Positions 33,417 through 40,803 of a stretch of DNA of 64,000 bases are shown here, piece by piece. Location: contig NZ_BONF01000019.1 of the NCBI RefSeq assembly GCF_016862575.1, positions 1 through 64,000 of the forward strand, in the 5' to 3' direction. The notes below the pieces were generated by a model. The model saw only the letters and a program-made list of their open reading frames with translations. It made no database searches and was not told the origin of the DNA. A program made the translations under genes and the position numbers. This stretch comes from Catellatospora bangladeshensis. Its GTDB lineage: Bacteria; Actinomycetota; Actinomycetes; Mycobacteriales; Micromonosporaceae. Positions within the stretch are counted from its first letter, which is position 1. Every line of letters starts with the position of its first letter.

Positions 33417-34534
33417 CACGACACTCCCAACGCGGCGAACTGTTCCCGGGCGAAGGCAAGCTCGGCGGCGATGCCCGCGGCCAGCCCCGCGTCGTCGGCG
33501 GGGCGGGCCGCCGACGGCAGCACGTCCCAGGTGTAGGTCTCGACCTCGAAGTGGTCGCAGTCGGAGTTGGTGAGCAGCGCGGCCAGGCCCTCCTGCAGCA
33601 CCTGGGTGCTGGTGCGCAGCGGTTCGAGGGCGGCGGCGTGCAGCGGCGCGTGGAAGTGGATGCGCCACGGGCCGGGCGCCTCCGAGGCCAGCGCGAGCGG
33701 CAGGTCGTCGAAGCGCTCCCCCGCCGAGCTGCGGGTCTGGTGCAGGAAACGCGGCTCGGCGTATGCCGCGAGCACCTCCCGGGCCGCCTGCGGGTCCTCG
33801 ACCTCCAGCGCCTGGGACACCTGCACCTTGACCACGGGCACCCCGGCCGACTTGAGCTTGGCGACCGCGTCGGCCGGGTCCTCCCAGCCGCAGGCCAGGT
33901 GCGCGAGGTCGACGCATACCCCCAGATGCTCGTCGGCGACGGCGGACAGCGCCGCGACGGCCTGGTCGGTGGACTCGACCACGCAGCCCGGCTCGGGCTC
34001 CAGCGCGACCCGGACCGTCCGGTCCAGGCGGGCGAGTCCGGCCGCCAGCTCGCCGAACTGGGCGCGGGCGGCGCCGAAGCGCCGCTTGTCCCAGGGCTCG
34101 CGCCAGGCCAGCGGCAGCGTCGAGATCGAGCCGCGGGCGGCGTCGTCGGGCAGCAGCTCGGCCAGCACCAGGGCCAGGTCGAGGGTGTACCGCAGCCGCC
34201 GCGGGTCGGTCCAGTCCGGCAGGTAGACGTCGTGCTTGACCACCGGGGCCTGGAACGCCTGGTAGGGGAAGCCGTTGAGGGTGACCGTCTCCAGGCCGCG
34301 CGCCGACAGCTCGGTCCGCAGCCGCCGGCGCAGCTCGGGCTGCTCGGCCAGGGCGCGGGCGACCGGGGCGGCCAGCCACAGGCCCAGCCCCAGCACGTCG
34401 GCGCCCAGGCGCTCGCGCACCGGCACCGCGAACCGGTCCAGCTGCGACAGCACCCCGTCGAAGTCCTCGGCCGCATGCACGTTCGTGCAGTACGCCAGGT
34501 GGACGGTGGTGCCGTCGGCGTCGCGCAGCCGCAT
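33416..34534 (-). CDS. eboE: EboE-like metabolite traffic protein (TIM-barrel)
   Basis: 372 aa, xylose-isomerase-like TIM barrel. Characteristic stretches are HLAYCTNVHAAEDFDGVLSQ near the start, NGFPYQAFQAPVVKHDVYLP (about 92-111), VALEPEPGCVVESTDQA (about 170-186), GVCVDLAHLACGWEDP (about 200-215) and THTW-like ETYTWDVLP near the end. These are shared with proteins annotated as metabolite traffic protein EboE. The substrate is unknown. Coupled to both neighbours by TGATG overlaps. Confidence 0.87.
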   Translation of the reverse strand: MRLRDADGTTVHLAYCTNVHAAEDFDGVLSQLDRFAVPVRERLGADVLGLGLWLAAPVARALAEQPELRRRLRTELSARGLETVTLNGFPYQAFQAPVVKHDVYLPDWTDPRRLRYTLDLALVLAELLPDDAARGSISTLPLAWREPWDKRRFGAARAQFGELAAGLARLDRTVRVALEPEPGCVVESTDQAVAALSAVADEHLGVCVDLAHLACGWEDPADAVAKLKSAGVPVVKVQVSQALEVEDPQAAREVLAAYAEPRFLHQTRSSAGERFDDLPLALASEAPGPWRIHFHAPLHAAALEPLRTSTQVLQEGLAALLTNSDCDHFEVETYTWDVLPSAARPADDAGLAAGIAAELAFAREQFAALGVS

Positions 34535-35385
34535 CACGAACCCCCGCGCAGGATCGAGTTCCCGGCGAACGTCGCCTCGGCGGCGGCGTCCTCGTCGAGG
34601 TCGAGCCGGCCGGACTGCCCGTAGAACTCGACGGGGTTGCGCCAGAGCACGCGGTCCACGTCGTCGGCGCTGAACCCGGCCGCGAGCATCGCCTCGCCGG
34701 TGCGCAGGGTGAGCAGCGGATCGGACTTGCCCCAGTCGGCGGCGGAGTTGACGAGCATGCGCTCCAGGCCGTACTCGCGCAGGATGGCGACCATGCGCTC
34801 GGGCGACATCTTGGTGTCGGGGTAGATGGAGAAGCCCATCCAGCAGCCCGTCCCGGCGACCTCGCCGACGGTCGGCTCGTTGAGGTGGTCCAGCACCACC
34901 ATGCCCGGGTCGATGCCGGACTCCTTGACCACATCGAGGCTGCGCCGGGTGCCGGTGACCTTGTCCCGGTGCGGGGTGTGCACCAGCGCGGGCAGCCCGT
35001 GCTCGCGGGCGAGCTGCAACTGGACCGCGAAGACCTCGTCCTCCTCGGCGGTCATCGAGTCGTAGCCGGTCTCGCCGACCGCGACGACCCGGTCCTTGGC
35101 CAGGTAGCGCGGCAGCAGCGGCAGCACCTCCCGGCAGCGCGGGTCGTTGGCCTCCTTCGGGTTCAGCGCGATGGTGCAGTGGTGCCGGATGCCGTACTGG
35201 CTCGCCCGGAACGGCTCCCACCCGATCAGCGCGTCGAAGTAGTCGGTGAACGAACCCGGGTTGGTGCGGGGCTGGCCGAGCCAGAAAGCCGGCTCGACCA
35301 GCGCTCGCACACCCGCCGCCGCCATCCGCTCATAGTCGTCGGTGGTGCGCGAGGTCATGTGGATGTGCGGGTCGAAGATGCGCAT
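34534..35385 (-). CDS. eboB: EboB-like TatD-family hydrolase
   Basis: 283 aa amidohydrolase-fold protein. Metal-site residues: DPHIHM (residues 5-10), VGETGYDSM with Glu (about 113), LVHTPH with His (about 142-147), and HLNEPT (about 178). It is closest to the EboB/TatD-like hydrolases found in ebo clusters rather than to the DNase TatD. Probably hydrolyses an amide, ester or phosphoester in the unknown pathway. Translation coupled to the EboA fusion upstream and EboE downstream. Confidence 0.87.
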   Translation of the reverse strand: MRIFDPHIHMTSRTTDDYERMAAAGVRALVEPAFWLGQPRTNPGSFTDYFDALIGWEPFRASQYGIRHHCTIALNPKEANDPRCREVLPLLPRYLAKDRVVAVGETGYDSMTAEEDEVFAVQLQLAREHGLPALVHTPHRDKVTGTRRSLDVVKESGIDPGMVVLDHLNEPTVGEVAGTGCWMGFSIYPDTKMSPERMVAILREYGLERMLVNSAADWGKSDPLLTLRTGEAMLAAGFSADDVDRVLWRNPVEFYGQSGRLDLDEDAAAEATFAGNSILRGGS

Positions 35386-36689
35386 CAATGCAGCCTCTCC
35401 AGGAGTTCGACGGCGTCGGCGGGCATGGTGCGGCCGGCCGCTTCCCGCTCGTGGCGCAGGGCCGCGAGCATGCGGCCCAGCTCGGTGTCGGCGCGTTCGG
35501 CCAGCCCGTCCACCCCGGACAGCGGCAGGCCCATGAACACGCTCTTGAGCACGCCCTGGCGCCACTCGGCGGCGGGCAGGTCCCGCGCGCCGGGGCCGAG
35601 CGCGGCGGCGACCAGGCGGGTGTCGTTGCTGCGCAGCGCGTCGCGGACCAGGTCCGGAGCGGGGCAGGCCAGCAGCACGGCACGCTTCTCGTCGTTGTCG
35701 CCGTAGCGGTACAGCTCGGCGGCGGCGTCCGCGCCGGGCGCGGCGGCGTGCAGCAGGCGCACCCGGGCGTCCTCGGCGGCGGCGCGGCCCACGCCCCGGC
35801 GTGCGGCGGGCAGCAGCGTGGCGATCGCGGCCGGGTCGCGGGCGATCTTGTCGAGGGCGTCGCCGAGCCACTGCGCGGCGCGCAGGAAGGTCAGCGAGCG
35901 GGCCGCGACCTCGGGTGCGGCGTGCGAGTGCCGGGGCAGCTCGACGGCGACCAGGCCGGTGTATCCGGTGTCGGCCAGCGCGCGCAGCACCGGCGGGAAG
36001 TCGATCTCGCCCGTGCCGAACTCCAGGTGCTCGTGCACGCCGCGGCGCATGTCGTCGATCTGCACGTTGACCAGGTGCGGCCCGGCGATCCGGACGCACT
36101 CCTCGACGCCGACGGGCTCGTTGGCGCAGCAGTGGCCGATGTCGAGGGTGAGCTTGAGCTGCTCGCCGACGAGGTCGCGCAGCCGCTGCCAGTCGGCGAG
36201 GGTCTCGACGAGCATGCCGGGCTCGGGCTCGAAGCCGGGCGCGACACCGCGCTCGGCCGCGTAGGCGACGACCTCGGCGCAGCCTTCGGCCAGCAGCTGC
36301 CAGGCCACGTCGGCGGATACGTGCGCGGGACGGACCCCGGCCCAGAACGACACGGCTTCGGCGTTCAGCTCGGCGGCGATGTCGACGGCCCGTTTGAGGA
36401 AGTCGACGCGGCGGGGCGCGTCCTCGTGCAGGAAGGTGGGCGCGTGCTTGCGCCGGGGGTCGAGCAGGTAACGCGCGCCGGTCTCCACGACCACCGCCAG
36501 CTCCCGCTCCGCGAGCAGCCGTGCGGTCCGTGCCACCTGGTCTTTCACATCGATGGCGTACGGATCCACGTGCGCGTGGTCCAGCGTCAGCGCGACGCCG
36601 GTGTAGCCGAGTTCGGCGATCACGTCGAGGGCGTCGGCGAGCCGGTGGTTGGCGAATCCGTTGGTGCCGTAGCCGAAGCGCAGGCTCAT
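35385..36689 (-). CDS. Sugar phosphate isomerase/epimerase fused to an EboA domain
   Basis: 434 aa with two domains. Residues 1-270 form an AP-endonuclease/xylose-isomerase-like TIM barrel: FGYGTNGFANHRLADAL, GFEPEPGMLVE, KLTLDIGHCCANEP and LVNVQIDDMRRGVHEHLEFG, with metal ligands Glu, Asp, His and Glu. Residues about 320-434 match the EboA domain: YRYGDNDEKRAVLLA, LRSNDTRLVAAALGPGA and WRQGVLKSVFMGLPL. In cyanobacterial ebo operons EboA is a separate protein. ATGA overlap with eboC upstream, TGATG overlap with eboB downstream. Confidence 0.87.
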   Translation of the reverse strand: MSLRFGYGTNGFANHRLADALDVIAELGYTGVALTLDHAHVDPYAIDVKDQVARTARLLAERELAVVVETGARYLLDPRRKHAPTFLHEDAPRRVDFLKRAVDIAAELNAEAVSFWAGVRPAHVSADVAWQLLAEGCAEVVAYAAERGVAPGFEPEPGMLVETLADWQRLRDLVGEQLKLTLDIGHCCANEPVGVEECVRIAGPHLVNVQIDDMRRGVHEHLEFGTGEIDFPPVLRALADTGYTGLVAVELPRHSHAAPEVAARSLTFLRAAQWLGDALDKIARDPAAIATLLPAARRGVGRAAAEDARVRLLHAAAPGADAAAELYRYGDNDEKRAVLLACPAPDLVRDALRSNDTRLVAAALGPGARDLPAAEWRQGVLKSVFMGLPLSGVDGLAERADTELGRMLAALRHEREAAGRTMPADAVELLERLH

Positions 36690-37528
36690 GTCGGGGACAC
36701 CTTTCTCGCGAGCTTCGCCCCGGCGGGGGCGGCGGTGGCGATCGCGGCCCCGAGCAGCGGCCGGCCGTCCCTGGCGATGAGCGCGCCCTGCAGCGCGGGC
36801 AGCGAGGTGATCCCGGCCCCGACCGCGGCGCGCACCCGCGGCGCGTCGGGCTGGCGCAGCACCTCGCGCTGGGCCCGGCCGAAGCGCACCGCATACCACG
36901 CCGCCAGCAGCACCGGCAGCGGCCCGCCGGACCGGCCCGCGGCCTGCGTGGCCACCGCGGCGGTCGCGCCCAGCGTCAGCGCGGGCAGCGTGCGGTCGGC
37001 GCCGGACACCTCCCGCCGCGACAGTGCGGTGACGGCGTACGTGTGCGCGGCGACGGCCAGCGCGGGCCGGGCGGCGCGGCGCAGGTCGCCGCCGCTGCCG
37101 CCCATGAGCACGTCCAGCCCCCGGCACAGCGCCATGCCCGCCGGACCCGCCGGGCTGTTCTTCCACTTCACGTCGTAGGTCCAGATGGCGCCCGCGAGCA
37201 GCGCGGCGGTGGCCAGGGTGCGCCGCCCGCCGCTGGCCCCGGCCAGCACCAGGCCCGCCGCGGTCAGGCCGCCCGCCACGGCCAGCGCCGTGTTCGGGCT
37301 GATCCGGCCGGACGGGATGGGGCGCTCGGGGCGCTCCTTCGCGTCCAGCTCGCGGTCGGCCCAGTCGTTGGCGGCCATGCCGCCCCAGTAGAGGCAGACC
37401 GAGGCGGCGGCGACCCCGGCGGTGCGGGCGCTGAGGCTGCCCGCCGCGACCGCGCCCGCCACGGCGTCACCCGGCACCGACAGCGCGGCGGGAGCGCGCA
37501 CGAGCTGGGCGAGGTCGCGGAGTCTCAT
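36686..37528 (-). CDS. eboC: EboC-like UbiA prenyltransferase
   Basis: 280 aa with about eight membrane helices. The first UbiA aspartate-rich motif is NDWADRELDAKERPERPIPS (about residues 54-73, NDxxDxxxD). The second conserved region (where the family has DxxxD) appears as TYDVKWKNSPAG near 118-129, so only part of the motif is kept. It would prenylate a soluble acceptor at the membrane, using diphosphate from the polyprenyl synthase of the same operon. Second gene of the operon, ATGA-coupled to the gene before it. Confidence 0.87.
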   Translation of the reverse strand: MRLRDLAQLVRAPAALSVPGDAVAGAVAAGSLSARTAGVAAASVCLYWGGMAANDWADRELDAKERPERPIPSGRISPNTALAVAGGLTAAGLVLAGASGGRRTLATAALLAGAIWTYDVKWKNSPAGPAGMALCRGLDVLMGGSGGDLRRAARPALAVAAHTYAVTALSRREVSGADRTLPALTLGATAAVATQAAGRSGGPLPVLLAAWYAVRFGRAQREVLRQPDAPRVRAAVGAGITSLPALQGALIARDGRPLLGAAIATAAPAGAKLARKVSPT

Positions 37529-38748
37529 CGCGGCTGCGCCCCGTCCTGGTCCGCGACCCGGTCCGCGTGCTCGTCCGCCGCACCGCCGGGCCCGCCGGAG
37601 CCCGAGTCCGCTGCCGCGAGCGGCCACCCGTGCACCCAGCGGCAGAGCAGCTCCCACTGCTCGGCCAGGCCGTGCGGGACGTCGCCGAGCGGGTCTTTGA
37701 AGAAGTAGGCGAGCTGCGGCAGCGCCCCGTGCTCCCCCTGTGCGTGGGCGGCGGCGGTGAGCCGGGCCAGATCCAGCACCAGCGGGGCGGCCAGCGCGGA
37801 GTCGCAGCCGTGCCAGGTGAACTCCAGCCGCATCCGGCTGCCCAGGAAGCCGCTGAAGGTGATCAGGTCCCAGGCGGTCTTCAGGTCGCCGATGTCGGGC
37901 ACGTAGTCGATGCGGGTGTGGCCCTCCGGCTCGTAGCCCAGCGTCTCCTTGAGCACCCGCTGCTTGCTGGCGACCTTGGCCGCGTTGGCGTCCGGCCGGG
38001 CCAGGGTCGCGCCGTCGCCGCCGCCGAGCAGGTTGGTGCCCGACCAGGAGCGCACCCGCAGGTTGCGCATCGCGAACATGGGCGCGAGCACCGACTTGAG
38101 CAGCGTCTCGCCGGTCTTGCCGTCGTGCCCGGCGTAGGGCACCCGGTGGTGGGCGGCGAGCTGGTCCAGCGCGGGCAGCCGTGCTCCGGTCGACGGGGTG
38201 AAGTCGACGTACGCGCAGCCCGTGGTGAACGCCGCGTACGCATACCGCGAGCTGGGCGGCAGCACCTGCTCGGTGTGCAGGGCGGCGGCCAGCGCGGCGG
38301 CGTCGGCGTGCGCGGGGTGCGGGGCGGCGAGCGGCTCGGTCGAGGACACGTTGACCACGACGACCCGCTCCAGACGGTGCCGGGCCCGGAAGTCGGCCAG
38401 ATCGGCGGTGATCCGGGCGACGGTGTCGTGCTGCGTGCGGCCCTCGGGGGCCGCTCGGACCTCGGGTTCCATCGCGGACAGCTCGTCGGCGACGGCGGCG
38501 ACCACCGCGGCGGGCAGCACGCCCGCGGCCACGAGCGCCTGTGCCTTCTTGACCAGGCCGACGCAGGACACGTCGTGTCCGCCGAAGACCAGTTCGGACA
38601 GCGCCGGCAGCGCCGGGTGGCGCAGCGCGGGCAGCTCGGTGACGCAGCCGACGGGCTCGGCGAGGGAGGCCCGGATCGCCAGCGCACCCACCATGCTGGT
38701 CACCGCGACCGATCCGCGGGCGCCGACGAGCCATATACCAGTACGCAC
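37525..38748 (-). CDS. Inositol-1-phosphate synthase-like protein heading the ebo-type operon
   Basis: 407 aa, GTG start with AGGAGGT upstream. An N-terminal NAD-binding fold starts at WLVGARGSVAVTSMVGALA (residues 6-24). The central part has NVSSTEP (about 125), FTPSTGARLPAL (about 175), AGHDGKTGETLLKSVLAPMF (about 198-217), SWSGTNLLGGGDGATL and FSGFLGSRMRLEFTWHGCDS, typical of the inositol-3-phosphate synthase superfamily. This enzyme cyclises glucose-6-phosphate; the position of an EboD-type sugar cyclase is thus taken by a different cyclase. First gene of a seven-gene transcript running down to 30719. Confidence 0.87.
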   Translation of the reverse strand: MRTGIWLVGARGSVAVTSMVGALAIRASLAEPVGCVTELPALRHPALPALSELVFGGHDVSCVGLVKKAQALVAAGVLPAAVVAAVADELSAMEPEVRAAPEGRTQHDTVARITADLADFRARHRLERVVVVNVSSTEPLAAPHPAHADAAALAAALHTEQVLPPSSRYAYAAFTTGCAYVDFTPSTGARLPALDQLAAHHRVPYAGHDGKTGETLLKSVLAPMFAMRNLRVRSWSGTNLLGGGDGATLARPDANAAKVASKQRVLKETLGYEPEGHTRIDYVPDIGDLKTAWDLITFSGFLGSRMRLEFTWHGCDSALAAPLVLDLARLTAAAHAQGEHGALPQLAYFFKDPLGDVPHGLAEQWELLCRWVHGWPLAAADSGSGGPGGAADEHADRVADQDGAQPR

Positions 38749-38778
38749 AGGACCTCCTGTAACGCGTTCGTGGCGGCC

Positions 38779-38846
38779 ATATTAAATCCACGCCAGCAAA
38801 AGTTTCTAGATAGAGATGCATACTTTTTTCTGATCTAGCAAAAGTT
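38779..38846 (-). promoter_or_regulatory. ebo operon promoter with two AGCAAAAGTT repeats
   Basis: AGCAAAAGTT occurs at 38795-38804 and again at 38837-38846, 42 bases apart, about four helical turns. On the minus strand TAATAT (38779-38784) is a good -10 box about 31 bases before the GTG, and the nearer repeat would lie between the -35 and -10 elements. A repressor dimer pair is a reasonable reading. Confidence 0.55.
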
Positions 38847-38907
38847 CGGCTGCTGTTGACAAATCGGAGGGCTGGATCGGACGGAAGGGACTTCCCCCGG
38901 CCGGACG

Positions 38908-38920
38908 ATTCCTATAGGAT
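38908..38920. promoter_or_regulatory. TCCTATAGGA operator upstream of the second ThuA gene
   Basis: ATTCCTATAGGAT, same 10-bp palindrome core as at 16926 and 30627. About 226 bases before the ThuA start; the TATAGG inside may also serve as a -10 box. Confidence 0.6.
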
Positions 38921-39145
38921 TCGATGCCGATAGATATCGGATCCGTGTTCGGCGACCGGCTCCGGTTCGCGGGTGACCTCCGCGAACGCCGTCCAGGGGC
39001 GTGCCCGCGCCCCGGGGGCGCTGTCCCGGTCGCCGCCCGCGCCCCGCTTCCCCGCTCGCGCCCGCGGCCGACCGGCCCGGCGTGCCGCGGCGTACGCCGG
39101 TCGCCGCCCGCTCACCGCGCTAACCTCAGGCAAGGAGCGAGCCAC

Positions 39146-40312
39146 ATGCGAAAACGCGTACTGTCCCTGGTCGCCGGCCTCATCACGGTGCTGGCCACGA
39201 CCCTGCTGGCCCCGGCCCCGGCCTCCGCGGCGCCGCTGACGAAGGTGCTGGTCTTCTCCAAGACGGCCGGCTTCCGCCACTCGTCCATCCCCAACGGCAT
39301 CGCCGCCATCCAGGCACTCGGCACCGCCAACGGCTTCACCGTCACCGCCACCGAGGACGCCGCCCAGTTCACCACCGCCAACCTGGCCCAGTACCAGGCC
39401 GTCATCTGGCTCTCCACCACCGGCGACGTGCTGGACGCGACTCAGCAGACCGCGTTCCAGAGCTACATCGCCTCCGGCGGCGGCTACGTCGGCATCCACG
39501 CCGCAGCCGACACCGAGTACGACTGGTCCTGGTACGGCGGGCTGGTCGGGGCGTACTTCCACTCCCACCCCGCGATCCAGAACGCCCAGCTGCGGGTGGA
39601 GGCGCCGGTCAACGCCTCGACCGCGCACCTGCCGTCCACCTGGACCCGCAGCGACGAGTGGTACAACTACCGCACCAACCCGCGTGCCAACGTCCGCGTG
39701 CTGATGAACCTCAACGAGGCCAGCTACACCGGCGGCAACATGGGCGACCACCCGATCACCTGGTGCCAGGCGTACGGCGGCGGCCGGGCCTGGTACACCG
39801 GCCTCGGCCACACCGAGGCCAGCTACACCGACACCAACTTCACCCGGATGCTGCTCGGCGGCATCCAGATCGCGGCCGGGGCGGTCGCCGCCGACTGCAG
39901 CAAGCCCACCCCCGGCCCGGCCGGGACCAGCCTGCGCGCCCGCGCCAACGGCAGGTTCGTCACCGCCCCCAACGGCGGGGCGTCGGCGCTGATCGCCAGC
40001 GCGACCACCATCGGCACCGCCGAGCGCTTCGAGATCATCGACCGCGGCAGCGGCAACGTCGCCATCCGCGCGCTGGTGAACTCGCGGTACGTCTGCGCCG
40101 ACAACGCCGGGGCCAACCCGCTCATCGCCAACCGCACCGCGATCGGCGGCTGGGAGACGTTCGCGCTGATCCGCAACAGCAACGGCAGCATCAGCCTGCG
40201 CGCCCAGGCCAACGGCCGGTATGTCGTCGCGGAGAACGGCGGCGCCGCCCCGCTGATCGCCAACCGCACCTCCATCGGCCCGTGGGAGCAGTTCGACCTG
40301 GTCACCTCGTAA
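39146..40312 (+). CDS. Secreted ThuA-domain protein with fascin-like trefoil
   Basis: 388 aa, ATG with AAGGAG. Signal peptide about 1-28. ThuA domain about 30-255 is nearly identical to that of the 21628 gene (KVLVFSKTAGFRHSSIPNGI; GGGYVGIHAAADTEYDWSWY). Instead of DUF1080 and discoidin domains it ends with a fascin-like trefoil (about 262-388) containing LRARANGRFVTAPNGG, IRALVNSRYVCADNAG and LRAQANGRYVVAENGG. The ThuA fold is a glutamine-amidotransferase-like domain; in this secreted context its role is unknown, probably tied to glycan breakdown. It is the only plus-strand member of the secreted set. Confidence 0.85.
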   Translation: MRKRVLSLVAGLITVLATTLLAPAPASAAPLTKVLVFSKTAGFRHSSIPNGIAAIQALGTANGFTVTATEDAAQFTTANLAQYQAVIWLSTTGDVLDATQQTAFQSYIASGGGYVGIHAAADTEYDWSWYGGLVGAYFHSHPAIQNAQLRVEAPVNASTAHLPSTWTRSDEWYNYRTNPRANVRVLMNLNEASYTGGNMGDHPITWCQAYGGGRAWYTGLGHTEASYTDTNFTRMLLGGIQIAAGAVAADCSKPTPGPAGTSLRARANGRFVTAPNGGASALIASATTIGTAERFEIIDRGSGNVAIRALVNSRYVCADNAGANPLIANRTAIGGWETFALIRNSNGSISLRAQANGRYVVAENGGAAPLIANRTSIGPWEQFDLVTS

Positions 40313-40325
40313 CGGGCACCGAGCA

Positions 40326-40361
40326 GGCCGGCCGGTGGCGACAGGGCGCCACCGGCCGGCC
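40326..40361 (+). terminator. Hairpin terminator after the second ThuA gene
   Basis: GGCCGGCCGGTGGCG pairs with CGCCACCGGCCGGCC, a 15-bp stem with a 6-base loop, starting 13 bases beyond the stop codon. Confidence 0.85.
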
Positions 40362-40461
40362 CATACCTCGTGGGTGGGTTGTCACAAAACTGTCATGCTT
40401 TCGAGGGTTAGCTCCGCACCGGACCGGGCATAGGGACCTCCGCCGGTAAGGAGGTAGCCAG

Positions 40462-40803
40462 GTGAACGAAACGGTCGCGACGGCCACGGCACAGGCGGTG
40501 CCGCTGGTGGAGGTGCAGGTCAAGGGCGTATTCGACGCGCAAGCGGCGCCCGGGGTGAACCGTCTCCTGGAGGAGGCGCTGGAGCTGCGCCCGCAGCAGA
40601 TCGTGATCGACCTGGCCGAGTGCGAGACGATCGACGCGGCGGGCATCCTGCTGCTGCTCGACGCGCACCGGCGTGCCGTGCGCGACGGCGGGACCGTCGC
40701 CCTGCGCTCGCCCAACGCGAGCACCCGCCGCAGCCTGCGGCTGGCCCGGCTCGACCGCATGTTGCAGATCCTGCCGTACCAGCAGGGCCGGGTGGTCGCG
40801 TGA
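40462..40803 (+). CDS. STAS-domain anti-sigma-factor-antagonist-like protein lacking the phospho-serine
   Basis: 113 aa, GTG start with AAGGAGGT upstream. SpoIIAA-type STAS fold: EVQVKGVFDAQAAPGVNRLL (about 16-35) and QIVIDLAECETIDAAGILLLL (about 46-66). In classical antagonists the loop reads D-S-S-G, with a Ser phosphorylated by the anti-sigma kinase; here it reads DAAG, so this control cannot operate. It would be permanently in the unphosphorylated-like state or act as a non-sigma binding module. Its TGA overlaps the GTG of the next gene (GTGA), so the two products are coupled. Confidence 0.85.
   Translation: MNETVATATAQAVPLVEVQVKGVFDAQAAPGVNRLLEEALELRPQQIVIDLAECETIDAAGILLLLDAHRRAVRDGGTVALRSPNASTRRSLRLARLDRMLQILPYQQGRVVA

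Larger units (their letters stand above)
38749..39145. other. Divergent control region between the ebo-type operon and the second ThuA gene
   Basis: 397 bases. The left part is AT-rich and carries the ebo promoter with two direct repeats; the centre carries a TTGACA box (38855-38860) and the TCCTATAGGA operator; the right part (38940-39130) is a GC-rich leader with no gene I can support. Confidence 0.6.

Noticed and set aside
30719-38748. A classical carotenoid or terpene cluster, because of the polyprenyl synthase and the UbiA protein
   Set aside because: No phytoene synthase, desaturase or terpene cyclase is present; the remaining genes match the ebo families.
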